A DNA stretch of 6,133 nt from Treponema sp. (GTDB taxonomy: Bacteria > Spirochaetota > Spirochaetia > Treponematales > Treponemataceae), in NCBI GenBank assembly GCA_017544745.1, contig JAFYDO010000070.1:1-6133 (forward strand), written 5' to 3'. Below are positions 1-6,133 of this stretch, piece after piece. How positions within the stretch are numbered: the first letter of the stretch is position 1; every line of letters begins with the position of its first letter. Position numbers and translations under genes: made by a program. Below the pieces are notes generated by a model. The model had not been told where the DNA came from. It did no database searches and saw only the letters and a list, made by a program, of their open reading frames with translations.

Positions 1-1611
1 CTCAAACAGACAAACCTTTGGGTAAATGCCGTTGTGCGAGATGAAACCGACAAACCGATTGGTGTTATTGGAACCGGTATTCCACTTACAAATATGATTG
101 CAGAAATGTACGACGGTCTTGATCCTCGTATAACAATGTACCTTTTTAATGACAGCCTTGAAATTACTGGTGCCCTGGATGACTCTATAGTCGAAAACAA
201 AAAGAATATTCTTGAAGAGCTTCCTCAGATTGAAAATTATGCCTACATGCCGGGCGATGTAACCTTTACGACAATCAAACATGCAGACTATACTTTTGCC
301 CCAATTTCTTTAGTTGGCTGGCATATGGTTTTGTTCAAGTCCTACAGCACTGCCGACTTCTTTAATTTCGGACGCGTTGCCATTATTTCCGGTATCATAG
401 CAGCTATTATTGTAATCACTCTTGCTATTCAGATTATCAATATGGTTAATCAGCTTTCTATTTTGAATGATGCTGTAAGCGACCTTAGTTCCGCAAATGC
501 CGACCTTACAAAGCGTGTTACCCTCAAGCGCCGTTCTATCTTCAAGGTATTCAGCCAGCTTGTAGAAAACGAAAATATATTTATCGAAAAGCTCCAGAAT
601 ATTATTGATAATGTAAAGGTTTCTGCGCAGAACCTAAATAATGTTGGAGAAAACATGGCTGCCAGTACCCAGAATACTGCAACTGCAATTACTCAGATTA
701 TTTCCAATATTGATTCTGTTCACGGAAATATTAATCAGCAGGCTGCCAACGTACAGGAAACCGCCGGTGCTGTTAATGAGATTGCTGCAAACATAGATGC
801 TCTTGAAAAAATGATTCACGAGCAGGCAAACGGAGTAACACAGGCTTCCAGCGCTGTAGAAGAAATGATTGGTAACATTCAGTCGGTAAATACTTCTGTA
901 GACAAAATGGCCGATTCCTTTGATCAGCTTGAACAGCAGTCACAGTCCGGTCAGGAAAAACAGCTTGCTGTAAACCAGATGATTCACGAAATTGAAGACA
1001 AGTCAAAGATGCTTCAGGAAGCCAACCAGGCAATTGCATCTATTGCAAGTCAGACAAACCTTCTTGCTATGAACGCTGCTATTGAGGCTGCCCACGCCGG
1101 TGAAGCAGGCAAGGGTTTTGCGGTAGTAGCAGACGAAATCCGTAAGCTTAGCGAAACCTCTACTGCACAATCTAAGCGTATCGGTGAACAGCTCAAGAGT
1201 ATTCAGGAATCTATTCTTGAGGTTGTATCCGGATCTCAGAAAGCAAGCAACGCCTTTACAGTTGTATCTAACGAAATCCAAAATACAAACCAGCTTGTAA
1301 ATGAAATTAAGATTGCCATGAGTGAACAGAACGAAGGCTCTAAGCAGGTAATTGAAACACTTCGTACTATGAATATGAGTACTTCCGAAGTAAGCAATGC
1401 CGCCCGCGAAATGATTGAAGGTAACAAGCTTATCTTCAAGAATATAGCCGGACTTCAGGATTCTTCGAATGCAATGAAATCAAGCATGGACGAAATGTCT
1501 ATTGGTGCAAAGCGAATCAACGAAAACGGTTCAGAACTGTCTCAGATTTCTACCGAAATGAAGGATTCGATTGCAGAAATTGGTGGACAGATAGATCAGT
1601 TTACTGTATAA
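1..1611 (+). CDS. Methyl-accepting chemotaxis protein with Cache sensor (5'-partial)
   Basis: Membrane chemoreceptor that would sense a periplasmic ligand and control CheA kinase through CheW. The reading frame is open from the first base, and the codons before the in-frame GTG at 34 already read as Cache sequence ([11 protein letters not shown]), so the true start lies upstream and 34 is not the start. The 536 visible residues are: membrane-distal end missing; remainder of a Cache-like sensor domain (about 1-125); one transmembrane helix (126-148, [16 protein letters not shown]); a weak HAMP-like linker (149-200) without the usual Pro or the DExG motif; then a long coiled-coil signalling domain to the end. 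The hairpin tip is at about 348-383 ([20 protein letters not shown], then DEIRKL). Glu287-Glu288 in SSAVEEM fit the methylation consensus. The C-terminus ends IDQFTV, with no CheR-binding NWETF-type pentapeptide. The next receptor follows after 40 nt, so co-transcription is likely. The family call is secure; the ligand cannot be told. Confidence 0.96.
   Translation, partial: LKQTNLWVNAVVRDETDKPIGVIGTGIPLTNMIAEMYDGLDPRITMYLFNDSLEITGALDDSIVENKKNILEELPQIENYAYMPGDVTFTTIKHADYTFAPISLVGWHMVLFKSYSTADFFNFGRVAIISGIIAAIIVITLAIQIINMVNQLSILNDAVSDLSSANADLTKRVTLKRRSIFKVFSQLVENENIFIEKLQNIIDNVKVSAQNLNNVGENMAASTQNTATAITQIISNIDSVHGNINQQAANVQETAGAVNEIAANIDALEKMIHEQANGVTQASSAVEEMIGNIQSVNTSVDKMADSFDQLEQQSQSGQEKQLAVNQMIHEIEDKSKMLQEANQAIASIASQTNLLAMNAAIEAAHAGEAGKGFAVVADEIRKLSETSTAQSKRIGEQLKSIQESILEVVSGSQKASNAFTVVSNEIQNTNQLVNEIKIAMSEQNEGSKQVIETLRTMNMSTSEVSNAAREMIEGNKLIFKNIAGLQDSSNAMKSSMDEMSIGAKRINENGSELSQISTEMKDSIAEIGGQIDQFTV
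1042..1151 (+). repeat. Conserved hairpin-tip coding repeat, copy 1
   Basis: DNA encoding the signalling tip of the first receptor. It shares with the third receptor, in inverted orientation, a 26-bp identical run (1051-1076 with 4052-4077) and a 29-bp identical run (1123-1151 with 3977-4005). With the second receptor, in direct orientation, it differs at only 4 of the first 63 bases (1045-1107 with 2954-3016). The repeats come from protein conservation plus shared codon choice. Confidence 0.85.
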
Positions 1612-1640
1612 ACTATTTGCAGCCAGATTATTATTTTACA

Positions 1641-1645
1641 GGAGA
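1641..1645 (+). promoter_or_regulatory. Ribosome binding site (GGAGA) of the second MCP gene
   Basis: GGAGA lies directly against an ATG at 1646, which is too close to serve it, but 6 nt before the in-frame ATG at 1652. This decides the start in favour of 1652 and removes two residues (Met-Phe) from the longest open frame. Confidence 0.75.
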
Positions 1646-1651
1646 ATGTTT

Positions 1652-3520
1652 ATGAATCTGTTTAGTACTTTTATGTTGTTTTTTGGTCTCTCTACAGTAA
1701 TTGGTGTACCGTTACTGTCATCCTTTCAGGTTACCCAGATAAAGGGCTCTACCTGGATGGACTGGGCTACGCATCTTGGAACAACTCTGGGACCGGCCGC
1801 AGGTATTTTTGTTCTTGTTTCTATTCTTGTATATTTTATGCACAAACCTCTGGTTAAACTCATAAAAACAGCAGAAAGCAGGCCTTTAACTGATGATGAA
1901 AAAATTCAGGCTCAGAAAATCCTAAACAGAATTAATATTGTGTCCATCGTTTCTCTTATGAGCGGATACCCTATCGGCAACGGTACAACAATCATTATCA
2001 AAACACTGTCTGGTAACCTCCGCTATAATCTTACCGACCTTATTTTGATTTTTGTTCTTATCATTCTGTACGCTTTTCTTGCAATTTCTTATTCTACCAA
2101 GTGTTTTAACATAGTTGCCCGCAGCGAACTTGCCAAGCTTAACATTCAGAATCTTGATGGAATGAAAACTTCACGCTATACAGTTACACTCGGTATGATT
2201 ATTCTTAATTCGGCCCTCATAATCGGCTGGCAGGTTGTCTGCTCCGGTTATAGTGCAGTTAGACACGACTGGCCAATGAGCCTGTTTTTGCGCAAGGGAA
2301 TATATGCCCTTTTAATGGGTTGTGCAATTACTCTGCCACTTTGTCTTCTTGTTCTTTACCAGCTGCGCAAGCGCTTTAGAATTACTATTAAACAGATTGA
2401 CTCACTCCGCGAGGACGGTGACCTTGTTACCCGTATTAATATTGGTACCTTTGATGACTTTGGTGTAATCATGACTTCCATGAATAAGCTCATGGACTTT
2501 CTGCGTGTTTCGCTTTCTACACTCAAAAACGAATCGGGTTCGGTTGGTTCAACAGCGACAGAGCTTCTTTCTATTACCGATAACTCTTCTACAAGTATTG
2601 AACATATTGTAAACAGCTTTGAAGAAATGCGCCGCCAGAACGAAGAAAAAGACAAGCTTCTGGAAGCCGCAAAGAATAATATCAACAAGCTCAATGAAGA
2701 TGCTGCACGGGTTAGTTCTACAATGCAGAATCAGGCACATGCCGAAGAACAGAACGCTCAGGCTATTTCCCTGATGACCCAGAATACAAACCAGATTAAT
2801 GATCTTATCAAGCAGGCAAAAGAGCTTTCTAACAATCTTTCTGAATCTTCTTCATCTGGTGCTACAGAGGTAGATAAGACAGAAGCTGTAATTACTGAAG
2901 TAAGCGATAAATCAAAGAAGATGATTGAAGTTATTCAGGTAATTCAGCAGGTTGCAAGTCAAACCAACCTTCTTGCTATGAACGCCGCTATTGAGGCTGC
3001 CCACGCCGGCGAAGCAGGTCAGGGATTCTCGGTTGTTGCCGACGAAATTCGTAAGCTTGCCGAAAATACCCAGAGTCAGGCAAAGAGCATTAAGGATTTG
3101 ATTACCGAAATTACAAGTGCAATTTCTCACGGTACAGAAAGTATGCAGGATACAAAGTCTATGTTCTACAAGATTCAGCAGGAAATTGCTACACAGACAA
3201 ACGTTGTAGAAAATATTGCACATACAATGGACGAACAGTCTACCGGTGCCGAAGAAATTCTTTCTACAACCAATAAGATTTCTCAGAATATTCAGGATGT
3301 TAACTCGCTCATTAAAAACCAGGCTAATTATACAGAAGAGATTAAGAACGGCATAACCGATGTCGTTTCGCTTTCCGAGAAAATAGATTCTTCTTTGAAT
3401 ATTTCGCTTGAGATTCTTAAGGACTTCTCCCAGTCAATGGGCATTGTAAATGACAAGGCCACATTGAACCAGAAGTCAGTTCAAACCATCACCGACGAAT
3501 TGGCTAAGTTTGAACTCTAA
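1652..3520 (+). CDS. Methyl-accepting chemotaxis protein with six-helix membrane sensor
   Basis: Chemoreceptor of 622 residues with an atypical input module. Instead of two helices flanking a large periplasmic domain, the first 237 residues hold about six hydrophobic segments: 2-24, 45-63, 95-117 (weakest), 129-148, 178-198 and 217-237. Only short loops lie between them, the longest being predicted cytoplasmic (64-94 and 149-177). A HAMP-like linker follows (about 239-290; [10 protein letters not shown], then DDFGVI). The coiled-coil signalling domain runs to the end. The tip is at 434-470 ([20 protein letters not shown], then DEIRKLA). Glu-Glu in STGAEEIL (about 533-534) is a plausible methylation site; the SSxVEEM site of the two neighbouring receptors is absent. 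There is no CheR-tether pentapeptide. The start is chosen from the ribosome binding site at 1641. The gene lies 40 nt behind the first MCP gene and its stop overlaps the stop of the convergent third one. The signal might be a membrane property, a small hydrophobic molecule or a partner protein; that is inference. The MCP call is secure. Confidence 0.95.
   Translation: MNLFSTFMLFFGLSTVIGVPLLSSFQVTQIKGSTWMDWATHLGTTLGPAAGIFVLVSILVYFMHKPLVKLIKTAESRPLTDDEKIQAQKILNRINIVSIVSLMSGYPIGNGTTIIIKTLSGNLRYNLTDLILIFVLIILYAFLAISYSTKCFNIVARSELAKLNIQNLDGMKTSRYTVTLGMIILNSALIIGWQVVCSGYSAVRHDWPMSLFLRKGIYALLMGCAITLPLCLLVLYQLRKRFRITIKQIDSLREDGDLVTRINIGTFDDFGVIMTSMNKLMDFLRVSLSTLKNESGSVGSTATELLSITDNSSTSIEHIVNSFEEMRRQNEEKDKLLEAAKNNINKLNEDAARVSSTMQNQAHAEEQNAQAISLMTQNTNQINDLIKQAKELSNNLSESSSSGATEVDKTEAVITEVSDKSKKMIEVIQVIQQVASQTNLLAMNAAIEAAHAGEAGQGFSVVADEIRKLAENTQSQAKSIKDLITEITSAISHGTESMQDTKSMFYKIQQEIATQTNVVENIAHTMDEQSTGAEEILSTTNKISQNIQDVNSLIKNQANYTEEIKNGITDVVSLSEKIDSSLNISLEILKDFSQSMGIVNDKATLNQKSVQTITDELAKFEL
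2951..3061 (+). repeat. Conserved hairpin-tip coding repeat, copy 2
   Basis: DNA encoding the signalling tip of the second receptor, in direct orientation to copy 1. It contains identical runs of 20 and 23 bp separated by single synonymous changes. About 1.9 kb separates the two copies. Confidence 0.8.
3517..3520. other. 4-bp tail-to-tail overlap of convergent MCP genes
   Basis: The bases CTAA contain TAA (3518-3520), the stop of the plus-strand receptor, and on the minus strand TAG (3519-3517), the stop of the third receptor. No GC-rich hairpin followed by a T-run is visible in either direction near this point, so each transcript must extend into the antisense of the other gene or end by a factor-dependent mechanism. 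Confidence 0.9.
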
Positions 3521-5589
3521 ACCTTAAACTGTTTGATCTGCTCACTAATCTTTGAAACGCTGTTGCGAACGTTGCGGGCATTGGAAGAAAGAAGCTCGCC
3601 GGTTTCTACAATGCGCTGTGTACCAAATGCCATTTCGCACATGGTCTGAGCCATTTCTGTAGTTGCGGTCTGGAGCTTGTTTACCTTGTCCATAACCTCT
3701 TTGTTTCCCTTAGTCATTGTATCACTGGCACTACGTACATCGCGTGTACTGTCGTTAAGGGTCTGCAGAGAAATATTAATCTGCTTAGAGCCTTCTGTCT
3801 GCTCTGTCATGGAATCCTTAATCTGACGTACGAGAGAGTCTGTTTCTGCAATCATGTTAGAAAGTTTATTAAAGGATTCAAGAGATTCTCCAGAAGCAAT
3901 TGTTACACCAGAGATTGATTCACGAATCTTTGTAAGCTGTTCACCAATCTTTTGTGACTGTTCACTTGAATCTTCACTAAGCTTACGGATTTCGTCTGCT
4001 ACTACAGAGAAGCCCTTTCCGGCCTCACCAGCGTGTGCAGCTTCGATTGCCGCGTTCATAGCAAGAAGGTTTGTCTGTTCTGCAATACCCTGAATAACGG
4101 TATTTGCTTCTTCCAGCATTTCTGATTCATCCTGAATCTTAAGAATTCGGTCATTAACCATAACCTGCTTTTCGGAACCGTTGCGTACATTGCTTTCGAG
4201 GTTTCCAAACGATTCGGCCATCTTATCTACAATATGGTTTACAGAAGCAATATTGCTTACCATTTCTTCTACAGTAGAAGAAGCCTGTGTAACTTCGTTT
4301 ACCTGTACGGCAATCAAATCATCAAGGGAACCAATATCAGAAGTAACGGAACTTACCTGATTTACAGCTTCCATTACAGTACGTGCCTGGTATTCAACCT
4401 GATCCTGTACGTTATTAATATTATTTGACATTTCTGTCATGATGTTTGAGGTATCGCTTGCAGAATGAGTCATGTCAACACTAACTGTATCCAGAGTTTC
4501 CTGAGAAGATTTTACATCAATAATTATTCCGCGGAGTTTTTCGGTAAAGAGATTAAAGCCCTTTACAACCTCACCAATTTCGTCTTTATTATGAACTTCA
4601 ATTTTGCGTGTAAGGTCTGCACTATCGCTGGCAAGTTCTGTAATAGATTTTGTTACAGCAAGCAGCGGCTTAAGGAAGCTTGTAAGTGCAAGTAAAAGAC
4701 TAACAAGAACTACAACAAAGGCAATAATCATTACATAAATAATTGCGTGCTGAATGTGTGTAAGTCCTCCAAAGTAAAAGTCAAAAGGAAGGGTACAGAT
4801 AACAAGCCAATCCTTGTTTGTAGGAACAGCCTTTGCAATAAAGGACATTTTTTCACCGGTTATAGAATCTTCATATTCCATAATGGTTTCTTCGTTGCCG
4901 TTTATTGCTGCATCGATTGTCTGTGCAAGTGCAACATTTGTTTCAAGATCAATTTCATAATCTTCCGGGGAACCAATAATTTCGCCGGTAGCCTTGTTTA
5001 TTACAAACGGGTGATTGTTGCGTCCAAAGGTAATTTCGGTAACGATATGTGAAAGTCGGTTTCCTTTAATTACAGAAACGGCAACACCATGGATTTTTCC
5101 ATCATAATTGCGTACCGGAGTTGCGTAAAACATAAGAACTGCATTAATAACTGCAGAAAAAGCAGGATCGGCAACATAGTTATTGCCCTTCATGGCCTGT
5201 TCAAAATAGGTACGGCCGGAAGCAAGATTAAGCTTTTGTCCTGTAGAACGTATAAAAGTAAAGCCTTCGCTGTCGTAAAATGCACAGTTTTCGTATTTAT
5301 CTGTGTTTACATTTACAACTTCGGCCATCTGTCTGTTCTTTTCGTCCAGAGAAACCTCCGGATCACGGGCAAACGGCATCTGAGCAATAGAACTAAGGAG
5401 CATAAACTCCTTTTCGTTCAGTTCGTTTATCTGGTTTGTTACTTCTTCAGAAAGCGTAAACATGTTGCTGCGGGCAGAATCCTTAAGTGTACGCTCTGCA
5501 AAGTAGTATGAAAGACCTCCAATAGTCATAATACCAATCAAAACTATTGAAACCGTAATTATAATGAGTTTTCCTTTAATGCTGTGCAT
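3517..5589 (-). CDS. Methyl-accepting chemotaxis protein, double-Cache type
   Basis: Complete 690-residue chemoreceptor of classical layout. It has a short basic N-terminus and transmembrane helix 1 (8-31). A periplasmic double-Cache domain follows (about 32-278), with the recognisable core [18 protein letters not shown] and later [13 protein letters not shown]. Helix 2 is at 281-303. The HAMP is at 304-356, with a conserved KPL start, SADLTRKI and DEIG. The coiled-coil signalling domain spans 357-690 with its tip at about 502-538 ([20 protein letters not shown], then DEIRKLS). Glu441-Glu442 in SSTVEEM fit the methylation consensus. The C-terminus is IKQFKV, with no CheR-tether pentapeptide. 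Its signalling domain resembles the first receptor more than the middle one. The Asp that many amino-acid-binding double-Cache domains carry after the G-x-x-G segment is replaced (VSV), so the ligand is not predicted. The start ATG has GGAG 5 nt upstream and its own promoter. The gene runs toward the other two receptors. Confidence 0.97.
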   Translation of the reverse strand: MHSIKGKLIIITVSIVLIGIMTIGGLSYYFAERTLKDSARSNMFTLSEEVTNQINELNEKEFMLLSSIAQMPFARDPEVSLDEKNRQMAEVVNVNTDKYENCAFYDSEGFTFIRSTGQKLNLASGRTYFEQAMKGNNYVADPAFSAVINAVLMFYATPVRNYDGKIHGVAVSVIKGNRLSHIVTEITFGRNNHPFVINKATGEIIGSPEDYEIDLETNVALAQTIDAAINGNEETIMEYEDSITGEKMSFIAKAVPTNKDWLVICTLPFDFYFGGLTHIQHAIIYVMIIAFVVVLVSLLLALTSFLKPLLAVTKSITELASDSADLTRKIEVHNKDEIGEVVKGFNLFTEKLRGIIIDVKSSQETLDTVSVDMTHSASDTSNIMTEMSNNINNVQDQVEYQARTVMEAVNQVSSVTSDIGSLDDLIAVQVNEVTQASSTVEEMVSNIASVNHIVDKMAESFGNLESNVRNGSEKQVMVNDRILKIQDESEMLEEANTVIQGIAEQTNLLAMNAAIEAAHAGEAGKGFSVVADEIRKLSEDSSEQSQKIGEQLTKIRESISGVTIASGESLESFNKLSNMIAETDSLVRQIKDSMTEQTEGSKQINISLQTLNDSTRDVRSASDTMTKGNKEVMDKVNKLQTATTEMAQTMCEMAFGTQRIVETGELLSSNARNVRNSVSKISEQIKQFKV
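3977..4077 (-). repeat. Conserved hairpin-tip coding repeat, copy 3 (inverted)
   Basis: DNA encoding the signalling tip of the third receptor, inverted relative to copies 1 and 2. The middle part has diverged at synonymous sites, but the ends keep the 26- and 29-bp identities with copy 1. Confidence 0.8.
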
Positions 5590-5594
5590 ATCTT

Positions 5595-5598
5595 CTCC
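5595..5598 (-). promoter_or_regulatory. Ribosome binding site (GGAG) of the third MCP gene
   Basis: On the minus strand the bases read GGAG, then AAGAT, then the ATG at 5589. The 5-nt spacing supports this start. Confidence 0.8.
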
Positions 5599-5615
5599 AA
5601 TATTTTATTCTACAT

Positions 5616-5644
5616 ATTATAAAGCACTATGGCAAAAATGACAA
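5616..5644 (-). promoter_or_regulatory. Sigma-70-type promoter of the third MCP gene
   Basis: On the minus strand TTGTCA (5644-5639) is followed after exactly 17 bp by TATAAT (5621-5616). This is a perfect -10 and a -35 with one mismatch to TTGACA. Transcription would begin near 5609, giving a leader of about 20 nt that contains the GGAG. The promoter lies wholly inside the 74-bp gap behind the ABC gene, so the receptor can be expressed independently of it. It does not look like the sigma-28 (flagellar) type often found before chemoreceptor genes. Confidence 0.75.
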
Positions 5645-5654
5645 ACGTTTTTGC
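5632..5654. repeat. Inverted repeat over the -35 region of the third MCP promoter
   Basis: GCAAAAA (5632-5638) pairs with TTTTTGC (5648-5654). One T-G wobble and one G-C pair extend the stem to 9 bp, leaving a 5-base loop (5641-5645). The palindrome covers the -35 box (5639-5644). It begins 9 bp past the stop of the ABC gene on the minus strand. It could be an operator for a DNA-binding regulator or a weak transcript-end hairpin for the ABC gene; no T-run follows it on the minus strand, which speaks against a standard intrinsic terminator. Chance in an AT-rich spacer is possible. Confidence 0.45.
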
Positions 5655-5663
5655 TTATGTCGT

Positions 5664-6133
5664 CTAACTTTTTACTATTATATACATAGGATCGCAGTCT
5701 GGTTTGAGCTCAAGAATGTGTTTTTCGCATTCAAGCTTTTCGGTAGGGTCGTGAGTTACATGCAGCATAGTAGTTGTGCCTCCCTCTCCAATAAGCTCCA
5801 TAAGATGAAGGATTTTTGACCTGTAGTTTTCATCAAGCCCGTGGCAGGGCTCGTCCAAAATCAATAGGGAAGGGCACTTTACTGCAGAACGCAGGATAAG
5901 AACCGCACGCTGTTCCCCATAACTCAAGCTTCCAAAGGATTCCTTTTCGCGGCCAGCAAAGCCTCCTAGTTCCAGCCATTTTTTTGCAAGCGCAAGCTCG
6001 GTGTCGGTTGCAGCTTCATATAGCCCTATAGAGTCGCGGAAGCCCGAAATTATTACGTTTTCAAGACTTGTGCCGCCAAGCATTCGGTATTCTACATGAA
6101 GACGGTAAGAAACTATTCCAAGATGCTTTTTTA
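5664..6133 (-). CDS. ModF/PhrA-like ABC ATPase, C-terminal cassette (5'-partial)
   Basis: Last 155 residues of an ATP-binding-cassette protein. The frame continues past the in-frame ATG at 6083 to the window end, and the residues before it (KKHLGIVSYRLHVEYR) align with family sequence, so 6083 is not the start. Visible motifs, numbered in the fragment: ENVIISGFRDSIGLYE (24-39), the segment that marks the ModF/PhrA family; signature LSYGE (69-73); Walker B LLILDE (89-94); D-loop HGLD (97-100); switch His127 in HVTHD. The Walker A motif lies outside the window. ModF proteins carry two cassettes and no membrane domain, and this looks like the second; the first cannot be seen. Their role is poorly defined: the name comes from linkage to molybdate genes in E. 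coli, and PhrA from an older photorepair label. Nothing here ties it to molybdate. It is upstream of the third MCP gene on the same strand, but that gene has its own promoter. Confidence 0.88.
   Translation of the reverse strand, partial: KKHLGIVSYRLHVEYRMLGGTSLENVIISGFRDSIGLYEAATDTELALAKKWLELGGFAGREKESFGSLSYGEQRAVLILRSAVKCPSLLILDEPCHGLDENYRSKILHLMELIGEGGTTTMLHVTHDPTEKLECEKHILELKPDCDPMYIIVKS

Noticed and set aside
34..36. GTG as the start of the first receptor
   Set aside because: The frame is open to base 1 and the upstream codons read as Cache sequence; the gene begins outside the window.
1646..1648. ATG at 1646 as the start of the second receptor
   Set aside because: It abuts the GGAGA; the ATG at 1652 has proper spacing.
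1612..1651. Separate promoter or terminator between the first and second receptor genes
   Set aside because: The 40-nt gap shows no paired -35/-10 elements and no hairpin with a T-run.
2356..3223. Minus-strand open frames opposite the second receptor
   Set aside because: Similar frames appear opposite the equivalent tip region of the first receptor, as expected for shadows of conserved MCP codons.
5089..5511. Open frame of 140 codons on the plus strand, opposite the third receptor
   Set aside because: It is antisense to the well-supported Cache-coding region, its translation is low-complexity (rich in Cys, Lys, Phe and Val) with no recognisable domain, and it arises from codon bias.
5590..5663. 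Sigma-28 flagellar-type promoter for the third receptor
   Set aside because: No TAAA and GCCGATAA-like pair is present; a sigma-70-type pair fits well.
6081..6083. ATG at 6083 as the start of the ABC protein
   Set aside because: The frame continues upstream with residues typical of the ModF family, and a cassette starting here would lack Walker A.

Overview
The window is a chemoreceptor cluster, most likely from a spirochete and probably a Treponema species. This rests on the style of the proteins: methyl-accepting chemotaxis proteins (MCPs) with an AAHAGEAG hairpin tip, a long coiled-coil signalling domain, no CheR-tethering C-terminal pentapeptide, and moderate-to-low GC content. The genus is an inference by eye and was not tested by any search.

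Layout, left to right. Positions 1-1611 (+) hold the 3' part of a Cache-type MCP whose start lies outside the window. After a 40-nt gap, 1652-3520 (+) holds a second, complete MCP. Its sensor module is an unusual six-helix membrane domain with almost no periplasmic part. Its stop codon overlaps by 4 bp the stop codon of a third MCP, 3517-5589 (-), which is a classical double-Cache, HAMP and MCP-signal receptor. The third gene has its own near-consensus sigma-70 promoter (TTGTCA, 17 bp, TATAAT) in the 74-bp gap behind it. Upstream of it on the same strand, 5664-6133 (-) is the C-terminal ATP-binding-cassette domain of a ModF/PhrA-like ATPase, cut by the window end.

How the genes work together: the three receptors have different input modules but signalling domains of matching length. 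In each, exactly 184 residues follow the Thr of the QTN tip motif, and this half aligns without gaps. They could therefore pack into the same array and feed the same CheA/CheW. No che gene lies in the window. The first two receptors are probably co-transcribed. The third is transcribed toward them, so the 3' ends must overlap or be ended by something other than an intrinsic terminator. The ABC ATPase has no evident functional link to chemotaxis.

There is no gene-free stretch longer than 300 bases, and I see no RNA gene, CRISPR array or mobile element. I do not see a clearly new system. The features most worth a second look are the six-helix sensor of the middle receptor, the degenerate HAMP of the first, the 4-bp tail-to-tail overlap, and the inverted repeat sitting on the -35 box of the third receptor's promoter.
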